Origin: Ruminococcus sp. AM36-2AA
Lineage (GTDB): Bacteria; Bacillota; Clostridia; Lachnospirales; Lachnospiraceae
Direction of reading: 5' to 3'
Assembly: GCF_003461955.1 (NCBI RefSeq)
Contig: NZ_QTYB01000012.1
Span: forward strand, 1-64,000
DNA: 64,000 nucleotides
The translations under genes and the position numbers were made by a program. Positions 1-9,306 of this stretch are shown here, one piece after another; position 1 is the stretch's first letter; the number at the start of each line of letters is the position of its first letter. The notes beneath the pieces are model-generated. The model saw only the letters and a list, made by a program, of their open reading frames with translations, was not told where the DNA came from and searched no databases.

Positions 1-64
1 AAAAAAATAGAATTTGCAGTTGCTAACCATTCATGCGTTTGTCGTGAGAAAATTAAGAAGTGTC

Positions 65-93
65 TTGTGGAAATAAAATGAAAGTGCTATACT
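65..93 (+). promoter_or_regulatory. Candidate promoter of the ZIP transporter gene
   Basis: TTGTGG at 65-70 and TATACT at 88-93 are separated by 17 bp, a reasonable sigma-A layout. The start point predicted from it (about 100) lies just before the hairpin at 104-147, so that hairpin would be the first thing transcribed. Confidence 0.45.
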
Positions 94-103
94 TAAACAA
101 ATA

Positions 104-147
104 AGGCCATGTGGATAAGAATATTAGAAATTCACATGGCTTCTTTT
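104..147 (+). terminator. Terminator-like hairpin in the ZIP leader
   Basis: GCCATGTG (106-113) pairs with CACATGGC (133-140) and is followed by TTCTTTT. It could end an upstream transcript, or act as an attenuator, because the candidate promoter at 65-93 lies before it and the ZIP gene after it. The U tract is interrupted, so a terminator role is uncertain. Confidence 0.45.
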
Positions 148-199
148 AAAACAATAAGTTAGCTATAACTAATACATGACAAAAAGGAGGAACGCTAAA

Positions 200-982
200 A
201 TGAACATAAATGTATTCTATGGAATTCTGATCCCGTTTTTGGGTACTTCTGTGGGAGCGGCCTGTGTGATTTTTATGAAAAAAAATTTAAATGCACACGT
301 GCAGAGGGCACTGACTGGCTTTGCGTCAGGAGTTATGGTGGCTGCTTCTGTTTGGAGCCTTTTGCTTCCGTCAATTGAACAGTCGGGGAAACTGGGAAAA
401 TTTTCTTTTGTACCGGCAGTGGCAGGCTTTTGGGCAGGAGTGTTGTTTTTGCTTTTGCTGGATCATGTGATTCCACATATTCACCAGTACAGTGACAGCG
501 CCGAAGGTCCGAAGAGTAAGTTTCAGAAAACGACAATGATGGTCCTGGCAGTAACGTTACATAATATTCCGGAAGGAATGGCGGTTGGCGTGGTTTGCGC
601 GGGATATCTCATAGGAAATACTCATATCACATTTAAGGGAATGATGGCACTTTCTATAGGAATTGCAATTCAGAATTTTCCGGAGGGTGCGATCATTTCC
701 ATGCCCCTTCGCTCTGAAGGCATGGGAAAAGGAAAGGCATTTATAAGTGGTGTGCTGTCAGGAATTGTAGAACCTTTTGGAGCAATACTCACAATTCTGG
801 CAGCGGATCTTATTATTCCGGTTTTGCCGTATTTACTCAGTCTTGCTGCCGGTGCTATGATCTATGTAGTGGTTGAGGAGCTGATCCCGGAAATGTCAAC
901 AGGGGAGCATTCGAATATTGGAACCATATTTTTTGCAACAGGTTTTTCCTTTATGATGATATTAGATGTGGCGTTGGGATGA
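200..982 (+). CDS. ZIP-family divalent metal transporter (GufA/ZupT-like)
   Basis: A 260-residue integral membrane protein of the ZIP family, expected to import zinc or related divalent metals. The family signatures are visible: HNIPEGMAVG in one helix and the related NFPEGAIISMP in the next, which carry the metal-binding His/Asn/Pro/Glu residues, plus a polar His-containing stretch near HIHQYSD. An upstream ATG at 176 is in frame, but AAAGGAGGA lies between it and the ATG at 200, which fixes 200 as the start. The leader carries a hairpin and a TTAG-N6-CTAA dyad at 159-172. Transported metal and direction are inferred from the family. Confidence 0.88.
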   Translation: MNINVFYGILIPFLGTSVGAACVIFMKKNLNAHVQRALTGFASGVMVAASVWSLLLPSIEQSGKLGKFSFVPAVAGFWAGVLFLLLLDHVIPHIHQYSDSAEGPKSKFQKTTMMVLAVTLHNIPEGMAVGVVCAGYLIGNTHITFKGMMALSIGIAIQNFPEGAIISMPLRSEGMGKGKAFISGVLSGIVEPFGAILTILAADLIIPVLPYLLSLAAGAMIYVVVEELIPEMSTGEHSNIGTIFFATGFSFMMILDVALG

Positions 983-1099
983 TTGGTCTGTTTATTTCGC
1001 ACGTATGAAAAAATAGGTAAAAATTTGAATAGAGTAGCAATACACCCTACATATATGATATGCTCTACCTATCAACCACAAGAAAAGGAGGAACAAAAA

Positions 1100-1339
1100 A
1101 TGAATAATAAAGGCATCGGCGCAGTTTTCTGTCTGATATCGGCAATCCTGATCTCTGCAAAATACATCTCAGCTGCGATATTTATGAGCGGTGTGAATAC
1201 CTGGGATGCCACATTATTTGCTGCCGGACTGGGGTATGTGGGGCCTTTCCTGTCAATCGCTTCTGCTGTTGCACTGATCGTCGGACTTTTGTTTCTCGGA
1301 TATGGGGTATATGAGGAGATAGGGAAAAACAAGAAATAA
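1100..1339 (+). CDS. Small hydrophobic membrane protein, unknown function
   Basis: A 79-residue protein starting at an ATG eight bases after AAAGGAGGA; longer in-frame versions lack a ribosome-binding site. It has two clear hydrophobic segments (about residues 5-28 and 45-68) and ends in a charged EEIGKNKK tail. I do not recognise a family. It lies about 115 bp after the ZIP gene on the same strand and 30 bp before the broken alpha-mannosidase. No motif links it to either. The good ribosome-binding site and clean hydrophobic pattern support it as a real gene. Confidence 0.7.
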   Translation: MNNKGIGAVFCLISAILISAKYISAAIFMSGVNTWDATLFAAGLGYVGPFLSIASAVALIVGLLFLGYGVYEEIGKNKK

Positions 1340-1369
1340 ACAGGTTGCAAACAAGGGGGAATGTAGCAA

Positions 1370-4300
1370 ATGTTTTTTACACTGGAAAAACTGGAAAGAA
1401 ACACAAAACAGTTAAAGGATCTCCGTTACAGAGAACGGATGGAGATCCCGTCATTTGACGCAAGCACGCCGGAGGAGGAGCCGGTGGGGAAACGGCCGGA
1501 AAGCGTGGTCTACACAGGAACTCTGAAAAAAGGTGATTTCTGGATCGGAAGAGGCACTTATCTGTGGATCCGACAGTCCGTAGAGATCCCGGTAGAATGG
1601 GCGGGGAAAAAGATCGCCGGGCTTTTTAATATGGGAAAAACCGGCGAGGGCCTGAATTCCGGGTTCGAGGGACTGATCTACGTCAATGGTTCGCCATACT
1701 GCGAAACCGGTTCTTACCATGAAGAAGTGATCTTTCCTTCAGAGCTTGCCGGTACGAAAGTGGAGCTGGCTATCCGCCTCTGGGCAGGACTGGAAGGCGG
1801 CGGAGTACCAACACAACAGACTCATCAGTTCAAACAGGCAGAGCTTGCCGTTCTGGATGAGGTTGCGGATGATTTTTATTACAGCAGCAGAGCGGTTGTT
1901 GAGACTGTGCGTATGCTGGATGAGAACGATTCCATAAGAAGAGATCTTCTGACAGCTATGGATCGTGCACATCTGGCTATAGATTGGAGAAGGCCTGGTT
2001 CTGATGCCTTTTATGGATCTCTGAAAAAAGCTCTGGAAGTCTGGAAGAAGGAGGTTTCCAGAATCTTGTGGACCAGCCCGGTGACAGTCCATACTGTGGG
2101 ACATTCACACATTGATGTAGCCTGGCTCTGGCAGCTGAAACACACCAGGGAAAAAGCAGCCCGCACTTTTTCAACGATGTGCACTTTGATGGAGCAGTAT
2201 CCGGAGTTTACCTTTGTCCAGTCCTAGCCACAGCTTTATGATTATATTAAGACGGATTATCCGGATATTTATAAACGGATACAAAAAGCCGTAAAAACCG
2301 GTAACTGGGAACCAAACGGAGCGATGTGGGTGGAAGCTGACTGCAACATTTCTTCCGGTGAGGCTCTGGTACGCCAGATCCTTAATGGTCAGCGCTTTTT
2401 CAAAGAAGAGTTTGGCGTAACATCCAATGTTCTCTGGCTTCCGGATGTATTTGGTTACAGCTGGGCCCTGCCTCAGATCCTGAAGCGTTCCGGTATTGAA
2501 AGCTTTATGACGATCAAGATTAGCTGGAACCAGTATAATCATATGCCTCACGATACTTTCCGCTGGATTGGAGTGGATGGTTCTGAAGTTCTGACTCATT
2601 TTATGAGTGTTCCGGCATTTTCTGATGACGGCGGCTATACATATAATGGTGTTATCAATCCGGCATCTGTAAAAGGTACCTGGGATCTTTACCATGATAA
2701 AGAGATCAATCAGGATCTTCTCCTGGCTTACGGAAACGGAGACGGAGGCGGCGGAGTGAACCGAGACATGCTAGAGATGGGACGTCATCTGAAAGCCATG
2801 CCAGGACTTCCGGAAGTAATTCCTGGAACGGCCTATGATTATTTCGAAAATCTTCAGAAGACCATTGCGTCTACAGACCGCCATGTACCAACCTGGGATG
2901 GTGAGCTGTATCTGGAATATCACAGAGGAACCTATACTTCCCAGGCCCGGAATAAGAAAAATAATCGTAAAACCGAACTGAAACTGCGGGAGGCAGAATG
3001 GCTGGCCAGTGAAGCAGCCATAAGGACCGGAGATTTTTCTTCCTATCCGGAAAAAGAGCTTCATGAAGCATGGAAGATCGCACTGAGAAACCAGTTTCAT
3101 GATATCATTCCCGGATCTTCCATTCATGAAGTATATGAGGATTCCACGGCAGAGTATGCAAAAGCCAATGAAATTCTGGATACCATCGAGGAAAATGCTC
3201 TGAAGGTTCTGGTAAGAGAATCAGATTCCATTGTAACTGTAGTAAATAACAGCAGTTTTGCAGGCGAAGGTATTGTAACAGCAAAAGTAAAAGCTTACGA
3301 GGGCAGAAAGGGAAGCTGGTTTTCCGCAGATGGAAAAGAGCTGCCTGCTGTATATACGGAAGATGGCTGGTTTGTAAAAGTTTCTGGTATAGAGCCTGCC
3401 GGATTTACAACCCTGACTTATAAAATTGGAACCAAGGCGGAATGTTTTTGCACAGAAGAATGGACTGGGGAAATGGATACGCCATTTTATCATATTGTCT
3501 GGGATAAAAAGGGCCGTATGACTTCTATTTTTGATAAGGAAAATGACCGCGAGATCCTGAAGGCAGGTGAATTAGGAAACCACCTGGTAGTTTATGAAGA
3601 TCGTCCGATGAAGTATGATGCCTGGGATATTGATATCTATTACCAGGAAAAAGGATACGAGGTAGATGATCTGAAAACGGTTTCTGTGGAAAAATCTTCT
3701 TTGATGACAAAAGTAAAAATGGATTGGAATTATCAGGATTCCACGATCTCACAGGAAATCCGTTTTTATAATGACAACCGCAGGATCGACTTTGTCACCC
3801 ATGCAGACTGGCATGAGCATCAGCAGCTTTTGAGAGTTCTTTTCCCATTGGATATCCGCACCAGCGAGGCAACTTTTGATATCCAGTACGGAAATGTAAA
3901 ACGTCCGACCTATGAGAATACCAGCTGGGATATGGCAAAATTTGAAACCGTTGCTCACCAGTGGGCGGATTATTCCGAAACCGGATACGGAGTCAGCCTG
4001 ATGAACGACTGCAAATATGGCTACAGTGCCAAAGGATATGTTCTTGGCATGTCGCTGATCAAATGTGGAATCCATCCGGATTATGCGGCAGATCAGGGAA
4101 TCCATGATTTTACCTATGCACTTTATCCACACAGTGGTAGCTGGCAGGAATCCGGTGTGCAGAAAGAAGCCTGGAGACTGAACAATCCGCTCTGGACTGT
4201 GGAAGGGGCAGTGGATGCAGAGGTACAGTCTGCATTTTGCAAGGCAGATACAGATCATGTAGCCATTGACTGTATAAAGAAGGCAGAAGATTCCGAAGAT

Positions 4301-4489
4301 CTGATCATCCGTTTCCACGAGTACGCAGGCATGCGTGGCCCGGTAACGCTGAATTTTGGTTTTCCGGTAGACTCCTGGCAGGAGACGGATCTGATGGAAA
4401 ATCCGGATGGCGAAGAAATGACAGGAGAACTTAAGGTAACGGTACGTCCTTATGAGATCCGAACTTTCCGGGTAACTCCGAAAAAATAA
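1370..4489 (+). pseudogene. GH38 alpha-mannosidase interrupted by one in-frame TAG
   Basis: One reading frame encodes about 1039 residues of a GH38 alpha-mannosidase, the usual family length, but is stopped at 2225-2227 (TAG). Before the stop is the N-terminal domain and the zinc-binding HSHIDVAWLW motif; after it, in the same frame, come EADCNISSGE, LPDVFGYSWALPQ (catalytic Asp), HDIIPGSS and the C-terminal beta domains. The context CAG TCC TAG CCA CAG CTT suggests a CAG (Gln) to TAG change. The stop separates the HxD zinc ligands from the rest of the active site, so neither fragment should be active alone. The start at 1370 has AAGGGGGA upstream. No other lesion was found, so the mutation is recent, a sequencing error, or suppressed. 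Confidence 0.9.
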
Positions 4490-4612
4490 ACAATAACTGA
4501 AATATGGCGCCGGCGTTTTTTTATTTTTTGCATCCTGAACTTTATGCGGAAGGATCGAGCAGCGACTGTTTCATGGTTGCACGGGATGTCAACGGAAACA
4601 AGCCTGATGCAG

Positions 4613-4652
4613 TTAAAAAAGACAGCACAGCCGGAGATCACCCGGCTGTGCT
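4613..4652 (-). terminator. Terminator of the TM2-protein gene
   Basis: An 11-bp perfect stem (AGCACAGCCGG at 4624-4634 with its complement at 4642-4652) is followed, reading on the minus strand, by GTC and a run of six T. It lies just after the stop codon of the minus-strand TM2 gene. Confidence 0.85.
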
Positions 4653-4669
4653 GCCTGCTTACAGAAAAC

Positions 4670-5071
4670 TTATCTCTGGATTAAAAGTCCCTGGCCATCT
4701 TTAAATTTACTCAGGATGATCATGATAAGATCAACAAGAGCCCAGATCGCACTGATCCCGGTCCAGCAAAGCAGGATCATAATGATTCCAGTTCCAATCT
4801 TTCCGGCATAAAAACGATGTATTCCAAATACACCGACAAAGAGACATAAAAGCAAAGTTACCAGCCAGCTTTTTGGGCTGACCACACTATTGTAACCACC
4901 CATAAAGTTATTATTGTTGTTGTTATTATTGTTATTAATGATAATAGGACCATTGCCATTACCACCATAAGAATTTAAATTTTCTACCTGCTTTCCGCAT
5001 TTTGGGCAGACAACACAGTCGGAATCAATGATCTGACCGCAATGTTTGCAAAATTTTGTTCCCTGAGACAT
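4670..5071 (-). CDS. Zinc-ribbon / TM2-domain membrane protein with a poly-Asn linker
   Basis: A 133-residue protein. The N-terminus has a zinc ribbon with two CxxC pairs (FCKHCG and VCPKCG), then a Gly/Asn linker with ten consecutive Asn, then a TM2 domain (two hydrophobic helices around GIHRFYAGK, the family hallmark). The start at 5071 has AAGGAGG seven bases upstream; a longer in-frame version has none. TM2 proteins are often of unknown function, so no role is assigned. The Asn run is coded by mixed AAT/AAC codons, a simple-sequence stretch that could vary in length between strains. It is a single-gene unit with its own terminator. Confidence 0.85.
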   Translation of the reverse strand: MSQGTKFCKHCGQIIDSDCVVCPKCGKQVENLNSYGGNGNGPIIINNNNNNNNNNFMGGYNSVVSPKSWLVTLLLCLFVGVFGIHRFYAGKIGTGIIMILLCWTGISAIWALVDLIMIILSKFKDGQGLLIQR

Positions 5072-5241
5072 ACGCGATATCCTCCTTAAAATATAGTTTG
5101 TATGAAGCTGCTTTTTATTGTATACCAATGTGGAAAAAAGGTCAATTCTCGATATGTTTTTTACCTTCCTTTTCCGATTTTTTATACCAAAAACCGGAGT
5201 GATTTGATATACTTATCACATACGGAAGGAGGAGATATGAA

Positions 5242-6000
5242 ATGTATCGAGTAACAAAAGTGATATCTGCTGCATTGCTGGCCTTTATAATCGTAACTGC
5301 GGTTACCGTTGGTCTGGGCAGTATGGCAGATGATGGGGTGATTCTGGATGCGTGGTATGCCATGATCGGATATATCCCGTTTGGAAACGTGCTGGCGCCG
5401 TTATGTATGGATCTTTTTTCAGAATCATTTAATCTTGGAAAAAATATGTCCGAATATCTGATCGGTATAAAAGCACTTACCATGCTGGATTTTTTTCAGG
5501 ATGTTGTAATATTGCTGCTGACCGCAGTGTGCTTTGAGGCGGTCAATAATTTTGTACAGGTGCTTATGGGTGTGAAAGAAAAGGGCGGAATCTATAATGT
5601 TCTCCTGCAGATGATCAGTGGAATGGTAGCTGCGTTGCTTTCCACGTTTGCTGCATCCATTATCCTGAATGTTCTCTGCCGACAGCTGGTTTCCCTGCCC
5701 AAAGCGGTTCAGGGGATTATTTCGGTTCTCGTTACCCTGATCACAGTAAGTGGGGCTGTTGGTGTCCTGTATTTTGTACTGGGAATAGGACTTGCCGGAG
5801 CAATTGGATTTGTTTTTCTGAAGATTGTTCTGACAAATACATTGAAAGTTGCAGCCACTTATACAGGAACTTTGCTGGTGCTGTTGTTTCTGAGTGAAAA
5901 AGCATATCTGAAAATGGTATCTGCTATTGGTGCGTGGGCGGTTGTGATCATTCTTCTGATCGGAGTGGATATGATGCTTTCCTCTGTTTATGATCATTGA
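5242..6000 (+). CDS. Polytopic membrane protein, unknown function
   Basis: A 252-residue, very hydrophobic protein with roughly six membrane-spanning segments, starting at an ATG after GGAAGGAGGA. I do not recognise a family. The first segment (about residues 5-25) resembles an uncleaved signal anchor, and a short soluble part around residues 30-75 contains CMDLFSESFNLGKNMSEYLIG. It is transcribed divergently from the TM2 gene with about 170 bp between them, and is followed by decayed genes, so its neighbourhood gives no functional clue. Confidence 0.75.
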   Translation: MYRVTKVISAALLAFIIVTAVTVGLGSMADDGVILDAWYAMIGYIPFGNVLAPLCMDLFSESFNLGKNMSEYLIGIKALTMLDFFQDVVILLLTAVCFEAVNNFVQVLMGVKEKGGIYNVLLQMISGMVAALLSTFAASIILNVLCRQLVSLPKAVQGIISVLVTLITVSGAVGVLYFVLGIGLAGAIGFVFLKIVLTNTLKVAATYTGTLLVLLFLSEKAYLKMVSAIGAWAVVIILLIGVDMMLSSVYDH

Positions 6001-6068
6001 GATATGTTGTGAGATTTACGGGTTTGATGTAAATGGCTTCTCAATAAAATTTTTGGGGGCGTTATAAA

Positions 6069-6917
6069 GCACAGGATACAGCTAACGGATATTCAGCAGG
6101 AACCAGCGAGGAATATCTTGGCCGTGCGCTGAAAGATAACATTGCCAGAGATAACGTTGTGATCGCGTCCAAGGTTTATTTTAACCCGGGCCGTCTTTCC
6201 AGAGAAGCCATCATGCGGGAAATCGACGGAAGCCTGAAACGTCTGGGAACGGATTATCTGGATCTGTATATCATCCACAGATTTGATTATGAAACACCCA
6301 TAGAGGAAACCATGGAAGCACTCCATGATCTGGTAAAAGCCGGAAAAGTACGCGCTTTGGGTGCTTCCGCTATGTACGGATATCAGTTCTACAATATGCA
6401 GCTTGCAGCCAGGGACAATAACTGGACACCATTTTCCGTAATGGAAGATCATTACAATCTTCTTTACAGGGAAGATGAAAGAGAACTGATCCCGATCTGT
6501 AACCAGATGAATGTTTCACGGATGCCATACAGTCCTCTTGCAGCCGGACATCTGGCAAGGCCGCAGTGGAAGTCTGATTCCCTCAGAGGAAAAACAGACC
6601 GGGTTGCGGTGGGAAAATACGACCGTATGGAACAGCAGGATATTAAGATCGTAAAACGGGTTCAAGAACTTTCTGAGAAACATAACTGTAAAATGTCCCA
6701 GATTGCCATTGCATGGCAGTGGGCAAAAGGAGTAACAGCACCAATCGTTGGAGCTACCAGGACAGGATATCTGGATGATGCGACAAATGCACTGAATGTA
6801 AAACTTTCTCCGGAAGACATTGCATATCTGGAAGAGATGTACGTTCCCCATCCCATCGTAGGCGCAATCGACAAAAATCCGGCAGAAGGTGTGATCCTTC
6901 TGGATGAGAAGAAATAA
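6069..6917 (+). pseudogene. Aldo/keto reductase, 5'-truncated remnant
   Basis: The frame reads as an aldo/keto reductase from about 6069: DTANGYSAGTSEEYLGRA, then VIASKVYFNPGRLSREAI, DYLDLYIIHRFDYETPIEE, the NADPH-site region and a normal C-terminus. The first 50 or so residues of the family, including the start codon and the first beta strand, are missing. Upstream the frame meets TAA at 6045 and shows no family sequence. Internal ATGs at 6159 or later would delete the catalytic Asp/Tyr region, so a functional enzyme is unlikely. It directly precedes a second decayed gene, and both seem to be part of one deletion-prone stretch. Confidence 0.85.
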
Positions 6918-6928
6918 GAGGCGCCGAA

Positions 6929-7253
6929 ATGTTTTCTGATAAACAGTTAAAAGATATGATACTTCCACTCCTGATGGAATACCCTGATCTTTCTGATAAC
7001 ACCACTGCTCATAAAAATTTTTGCGGTTTCCAGGCAGACAGGACAGATGATCCTCTATCTGGTATTGATCCATAATATAGCCAATGCAGTGGTATTTCCA
7101 TTTGCGGATCCTCTGGGAAAAGGCCTCCGGGCAGCAGGTGATGCCATGTTTACCATGGGAATCTCTTTGGTTACGACCATTGGTGTGAGACTGATCTTCT
7201 GGATCCGTTTCCGCCAGGGCAAATGGAAAACCTATCGGGTGATCGGTGAATGA
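6929..7253 (+). pseudogene. MATE-family exporter, internally deleted remnant
   Basis: Two pieces of one MATE transporter can be read. The N-terminal piece starts at ATG 6929 (MFSDKQLKDMILPLLMEY). From about 6983 another frame gives LIFLITPLLIKIFAVS, then YLVLIHNIANAVVFPFADP and GKGLRAAGDAMFTMG, which is the C-terminal half. It then jumps to FWIRFRQGKWKTYRV, the family's C-terminal tail, with about 30 residues missing near 7195. Most of a normal 450-residue protein has gone in at least two deletions, one of them changing frame. A full-length MATE gene is present at 26889. Confidence 0.8.
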
Positions 7254-7290
7254 CCGGAACAGAACAATAAATAAAACAAAGAAAATAAAT

Positions 7291-7355
7291 AAAAAAGCAA
7301 TTTGCAGAATGCACAGATATCAACAGATCAGAGCTTTCTGCCGGTTGCTTTTTTT
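7291..7355 (+). terminator. Hairpin with T run after the MATE remnant
   Basis: AAAAAAGCAA at 7291-7300 and TTGCTTTTTTT at 7345-7355 form the outer stem; TTTGCAGAA with TTTCTGC extends it inward. This is the layout of an intrinsic terminator, ahead of the AraC gene. Confidence 0.6.
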
Positions 7356-7451
7356 GGCAGATAGCTGTAAGATAACAAAGACTTTATGCGAGTGCGGATG
7401 TTTTTATCTGCCTGACATGCAGACACAGGAAAAATATACGGAGGAATATCT

Positions 7452-8387
7452 GTGGCAAAAAAACGAAAACCCAAAATGGAGCTACGGTATTACAAAATGC
7501 CGGAAGGTAGCCCGATCCTTGCATTGCTGGGCCAGAAATGGATACAAAATTACGGAAATGATGTAGATTATCTTCATTTTCATAATTATCTGGAGATTGG
7601 TTTCTGTTATGAAGGCCAGGGATTTCTGGTTCTTGGAGAAGACAAGGTACGGTTTCATGACCGGGAATTTACGGTGATCCCGCCCAACTATCCCCACACC
7701 ACAAACAGTGATCTTGGCACCATCAGCCGCTGGGAATATCTTTTTATTGATGTGGAAGGCTTTCTGGATAAATTCATTGATAATTCGGTAAAAAAAGAAA
7801 AGATTGTTCATCGTATCAATTCCAGAGCACTTTTTCTGAATGAAAAGGAGAACCGTTCTATGGCAGACAAGATTCGGAAGATCCTGGATATCATGCGGGA
7901 CGGGGAAGAATTTTATCTGGAAGAAGCCAAGGGGATTTTGGCATCACTTCTTGTGGAAATCGCAAGGATCAACCGGGATTCTGGGGAAGAACGTTACAGT
8001 GAGGGCAGAGGAAAAATCATGGATATGATTTCTAGATTCCAGGATTATATTTCTGATCATTACATGGAAGATCTTCGGATTGATGAGCTGGCAGAATACT
8101 GTCACATCAGCGAGACACATCTGCGCCGGATCTTTACGACTTACATGAAGATGAGCCCGCTGGAATATATCAATACCATCCGGATTCAGGCGGCCTGTGA
8201 CTATCTGAAAAAGACGGATCAGCCCATTGCGGATGTGGCACATAAGTGTGGCTTTACGACGAATTCCACTTTTAACCGGAATTTTCGTAAGGTTACGGGG
8301 ATGACACCTCTGGAGTGGAGAAAACGTCCTGAGAATTACGAACAGCAGCTCCTTAAGTTTGATATCCATTCAGAGGAAGGCTGGTAA
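7452..8387 (+). CDS. AraC-family transcriptional regulator of the lacto-N-biose locus
   Basis: A 311-residue regulator with an N-terminal cupin-like sensor domain (about residues 35-150) and a C-terminal double helix-turn-helix (about 195-290: RIDELAEYCHISETHLRRIF and PIADVAHKCGFTTNSTFNRNF). The start is a GTG eight bases after GGAGGA; no nearby ATG fits. It is the first gene of the sugar-import and phosphorylase cluster and is transcribed in the same direction. By family habit it would activate the binding-protein promoter when the sugar is present. Two TGCA-headed repeats at 9181 and 9207 are candidate sites. Confidence 0.9.
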   Translation: MAKKRKPKMELRYYKMPEGSPILALLGQKWIQNYGNDVDYLHFHNYLEIGFCYEGQGFLVLGEDKVRFHDREFTVIPPNYPHTTNSDLGTISRWEYLFIDVEGFLDKFIDNSVKKEKIVHRINSRALFLNEKENRSMADKIRKILDIMRDGEEFYLEEAKGILASLLVEIARINRDSGEERYSEGRGKIMDMISRFQDYISDHYMEDLRIDELAEYCHISETHLRRIFTTYMKMSPLEYINTIRIQAACDYLKKTDQPIADVAHKCGFTTNSTFNRNFRKVTGMTPLEWRKRPENYEQQLLKFDIHSEEGW

Positions 8388-8472
8388 AATAACAAAAACA
8401 GATCTGAGAATCTGGCATAACAGAATAAATATCGTACTATATGCCGGATCAGACAGATGGAAAGAGGAAAAA

Positions 8473-8985
8473 ATGTACGACTACAGAATTGTGGAGCAGG
8501 TCTCCCGAAAAAAGAAACATATGTCAGGCGCCCTCAGAAAAGTGATGGTGATCTTTGCGGTACTTTTTGTACTGATGGGAATCACCATCTCCCAGGCGTT
8601 TATGCTTCCGGGGTTTCTGCTGGCGCTGCTTTATTTTGTGTATGATATTTTCAGTCAGAAAGATTATGAATATATACTGGAGAACGGGCAGCTGACCATT
8701 GATGTGATCTATGGTAAAAAATACCGGAAAACAGCTCATGTGCTGAATCTCGAGGAGATGGAGGTGACCGCACCTCATTACCACGAAAAAGTGGCAAAAT
8801 ACAAAAAGAATTCCGGTACAGAGAAGCTGAAAAAATATGATTATACTTCTTATGAAGAGGATGTACCATACTATACCATGATCATCCGGGAAGATGGACG
8901 GAAAATAAAACTTCTTCTGGATCTGACAGAAGAAATGCTGCATACGATGAAAACGCAGTTTCCGGAAAAGGTTTATTTTGCATAA
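8473..8985 (+). CDS. Two-helix membrane protein with a conserved-looking soluble tail, unknown
   Basis: A 170-residue protein starting at ATG 8473, preceded by AAAGAGGAA. Residues 20-60 hold two hydrophobic helices; the rest is a charged soluble domain ending in a run that pairs 'RKIKLLLDLTEEMLHTMK' with a C-terminal 'YFA'. I recognise no named family. It lies between the AraC regulator and the ABC importer on the same strand, but has its own downstream terminator at 9046-9106, so it may be a separate unit rather than part of sugar uptake. Confidence 0.75.
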   Translation: MYDYRIVEQVSRKKKHMSGALRKVMVIFAVLFVLMGITISQAFMLPGFLLALLYFVYDIFSQKDYEYILENGQLTIDVIYGKKYRKTAHVLNLEEMEVTAPHYHEKVAKYKKNSGTEKLKKYDYTSYEEDVPYYTMIIREDGRKIKLLLDLTEEMLHTMKTQFPEKVYFA

Positions 8986-9045
8986 TATGTTAAAATGTTT
9001 GTGAAATATGTATAAAAAATAGCATATATTTTTATGAAATAGAAA

Positions 9046-9106
9046 CAAAAACCTTCTTTTTTGGCGAAAAATATTCGCAGAATGTCGAAAAAGAAGGTTT
9101 TTCTTT
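9046..9106 (+). terminator. Intrinsic terminator
   Basis: AAAAACCTTCTTTTT (from 9047) pairs with AAAAAGAAGGTTTTT (ending about 9102). The stem is long and symmetrical and could act on both strands. It separates the membrane-protein gene from the importer operon. Confidence 0.75.
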
Positions 9107-9180
9107 GCCATGATGACCAATGAGAAAAATGAAAAACACTCAAAATGCATAAAAAAGCAGGTGCCTGAATCATGAAATAG

Positions 9181-9260
9181 TGCAAAATCAATAAAATGGT
9201 TGAAATTGCACATTATATGAACGGTTCTGCAAACTATGGCCGGAATACGGATGCTATAAT
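9181..9260 (+). promoter_or_regulatory. Promoter of the sugar-importer operon with candidate AraC sites
   Basis: TATAAT at 9255-9260 is preceded by TG at 9252-9253 (extended -10, TGC-TATAAT). No good -35 is present, as expected of an activator-dependent promoter. Upstream, two direct repeats begin TGCA at 9181 and 9207, each leading to GGTT about 17-20 bases later. Their spacing of 26 bp and position just before the -35 region suit AraC-family binding. The assignment to the AraC protein at 7452 is inference. Confidence 0.45.
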
Positions 9261-9306
9261 CCATTCATAAGCAAACGGGAAATGCTTAATAAAGGAGGAA
9301 AAGTAA

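Noticed and set aside
2324..4489. Second half of the alpha-mannosidase as an independent gene
   Set aside because: The ATG at 2324 has no properly spaced ribosome-binding site and the product would lack the zinc-binding HxD motif.
1370..4489. TAG as pyrrolysine codon
   Set aside because: No known Pyl role in GH38, and the position looks like a Gln; no pyl genes in the window.
7246..7566. 106-codon frame before the AraC gene
   Set aside because: It overlaps a terminator hairpin and the AraC start in another frame, and has no ribosome-binding site or family likeness.
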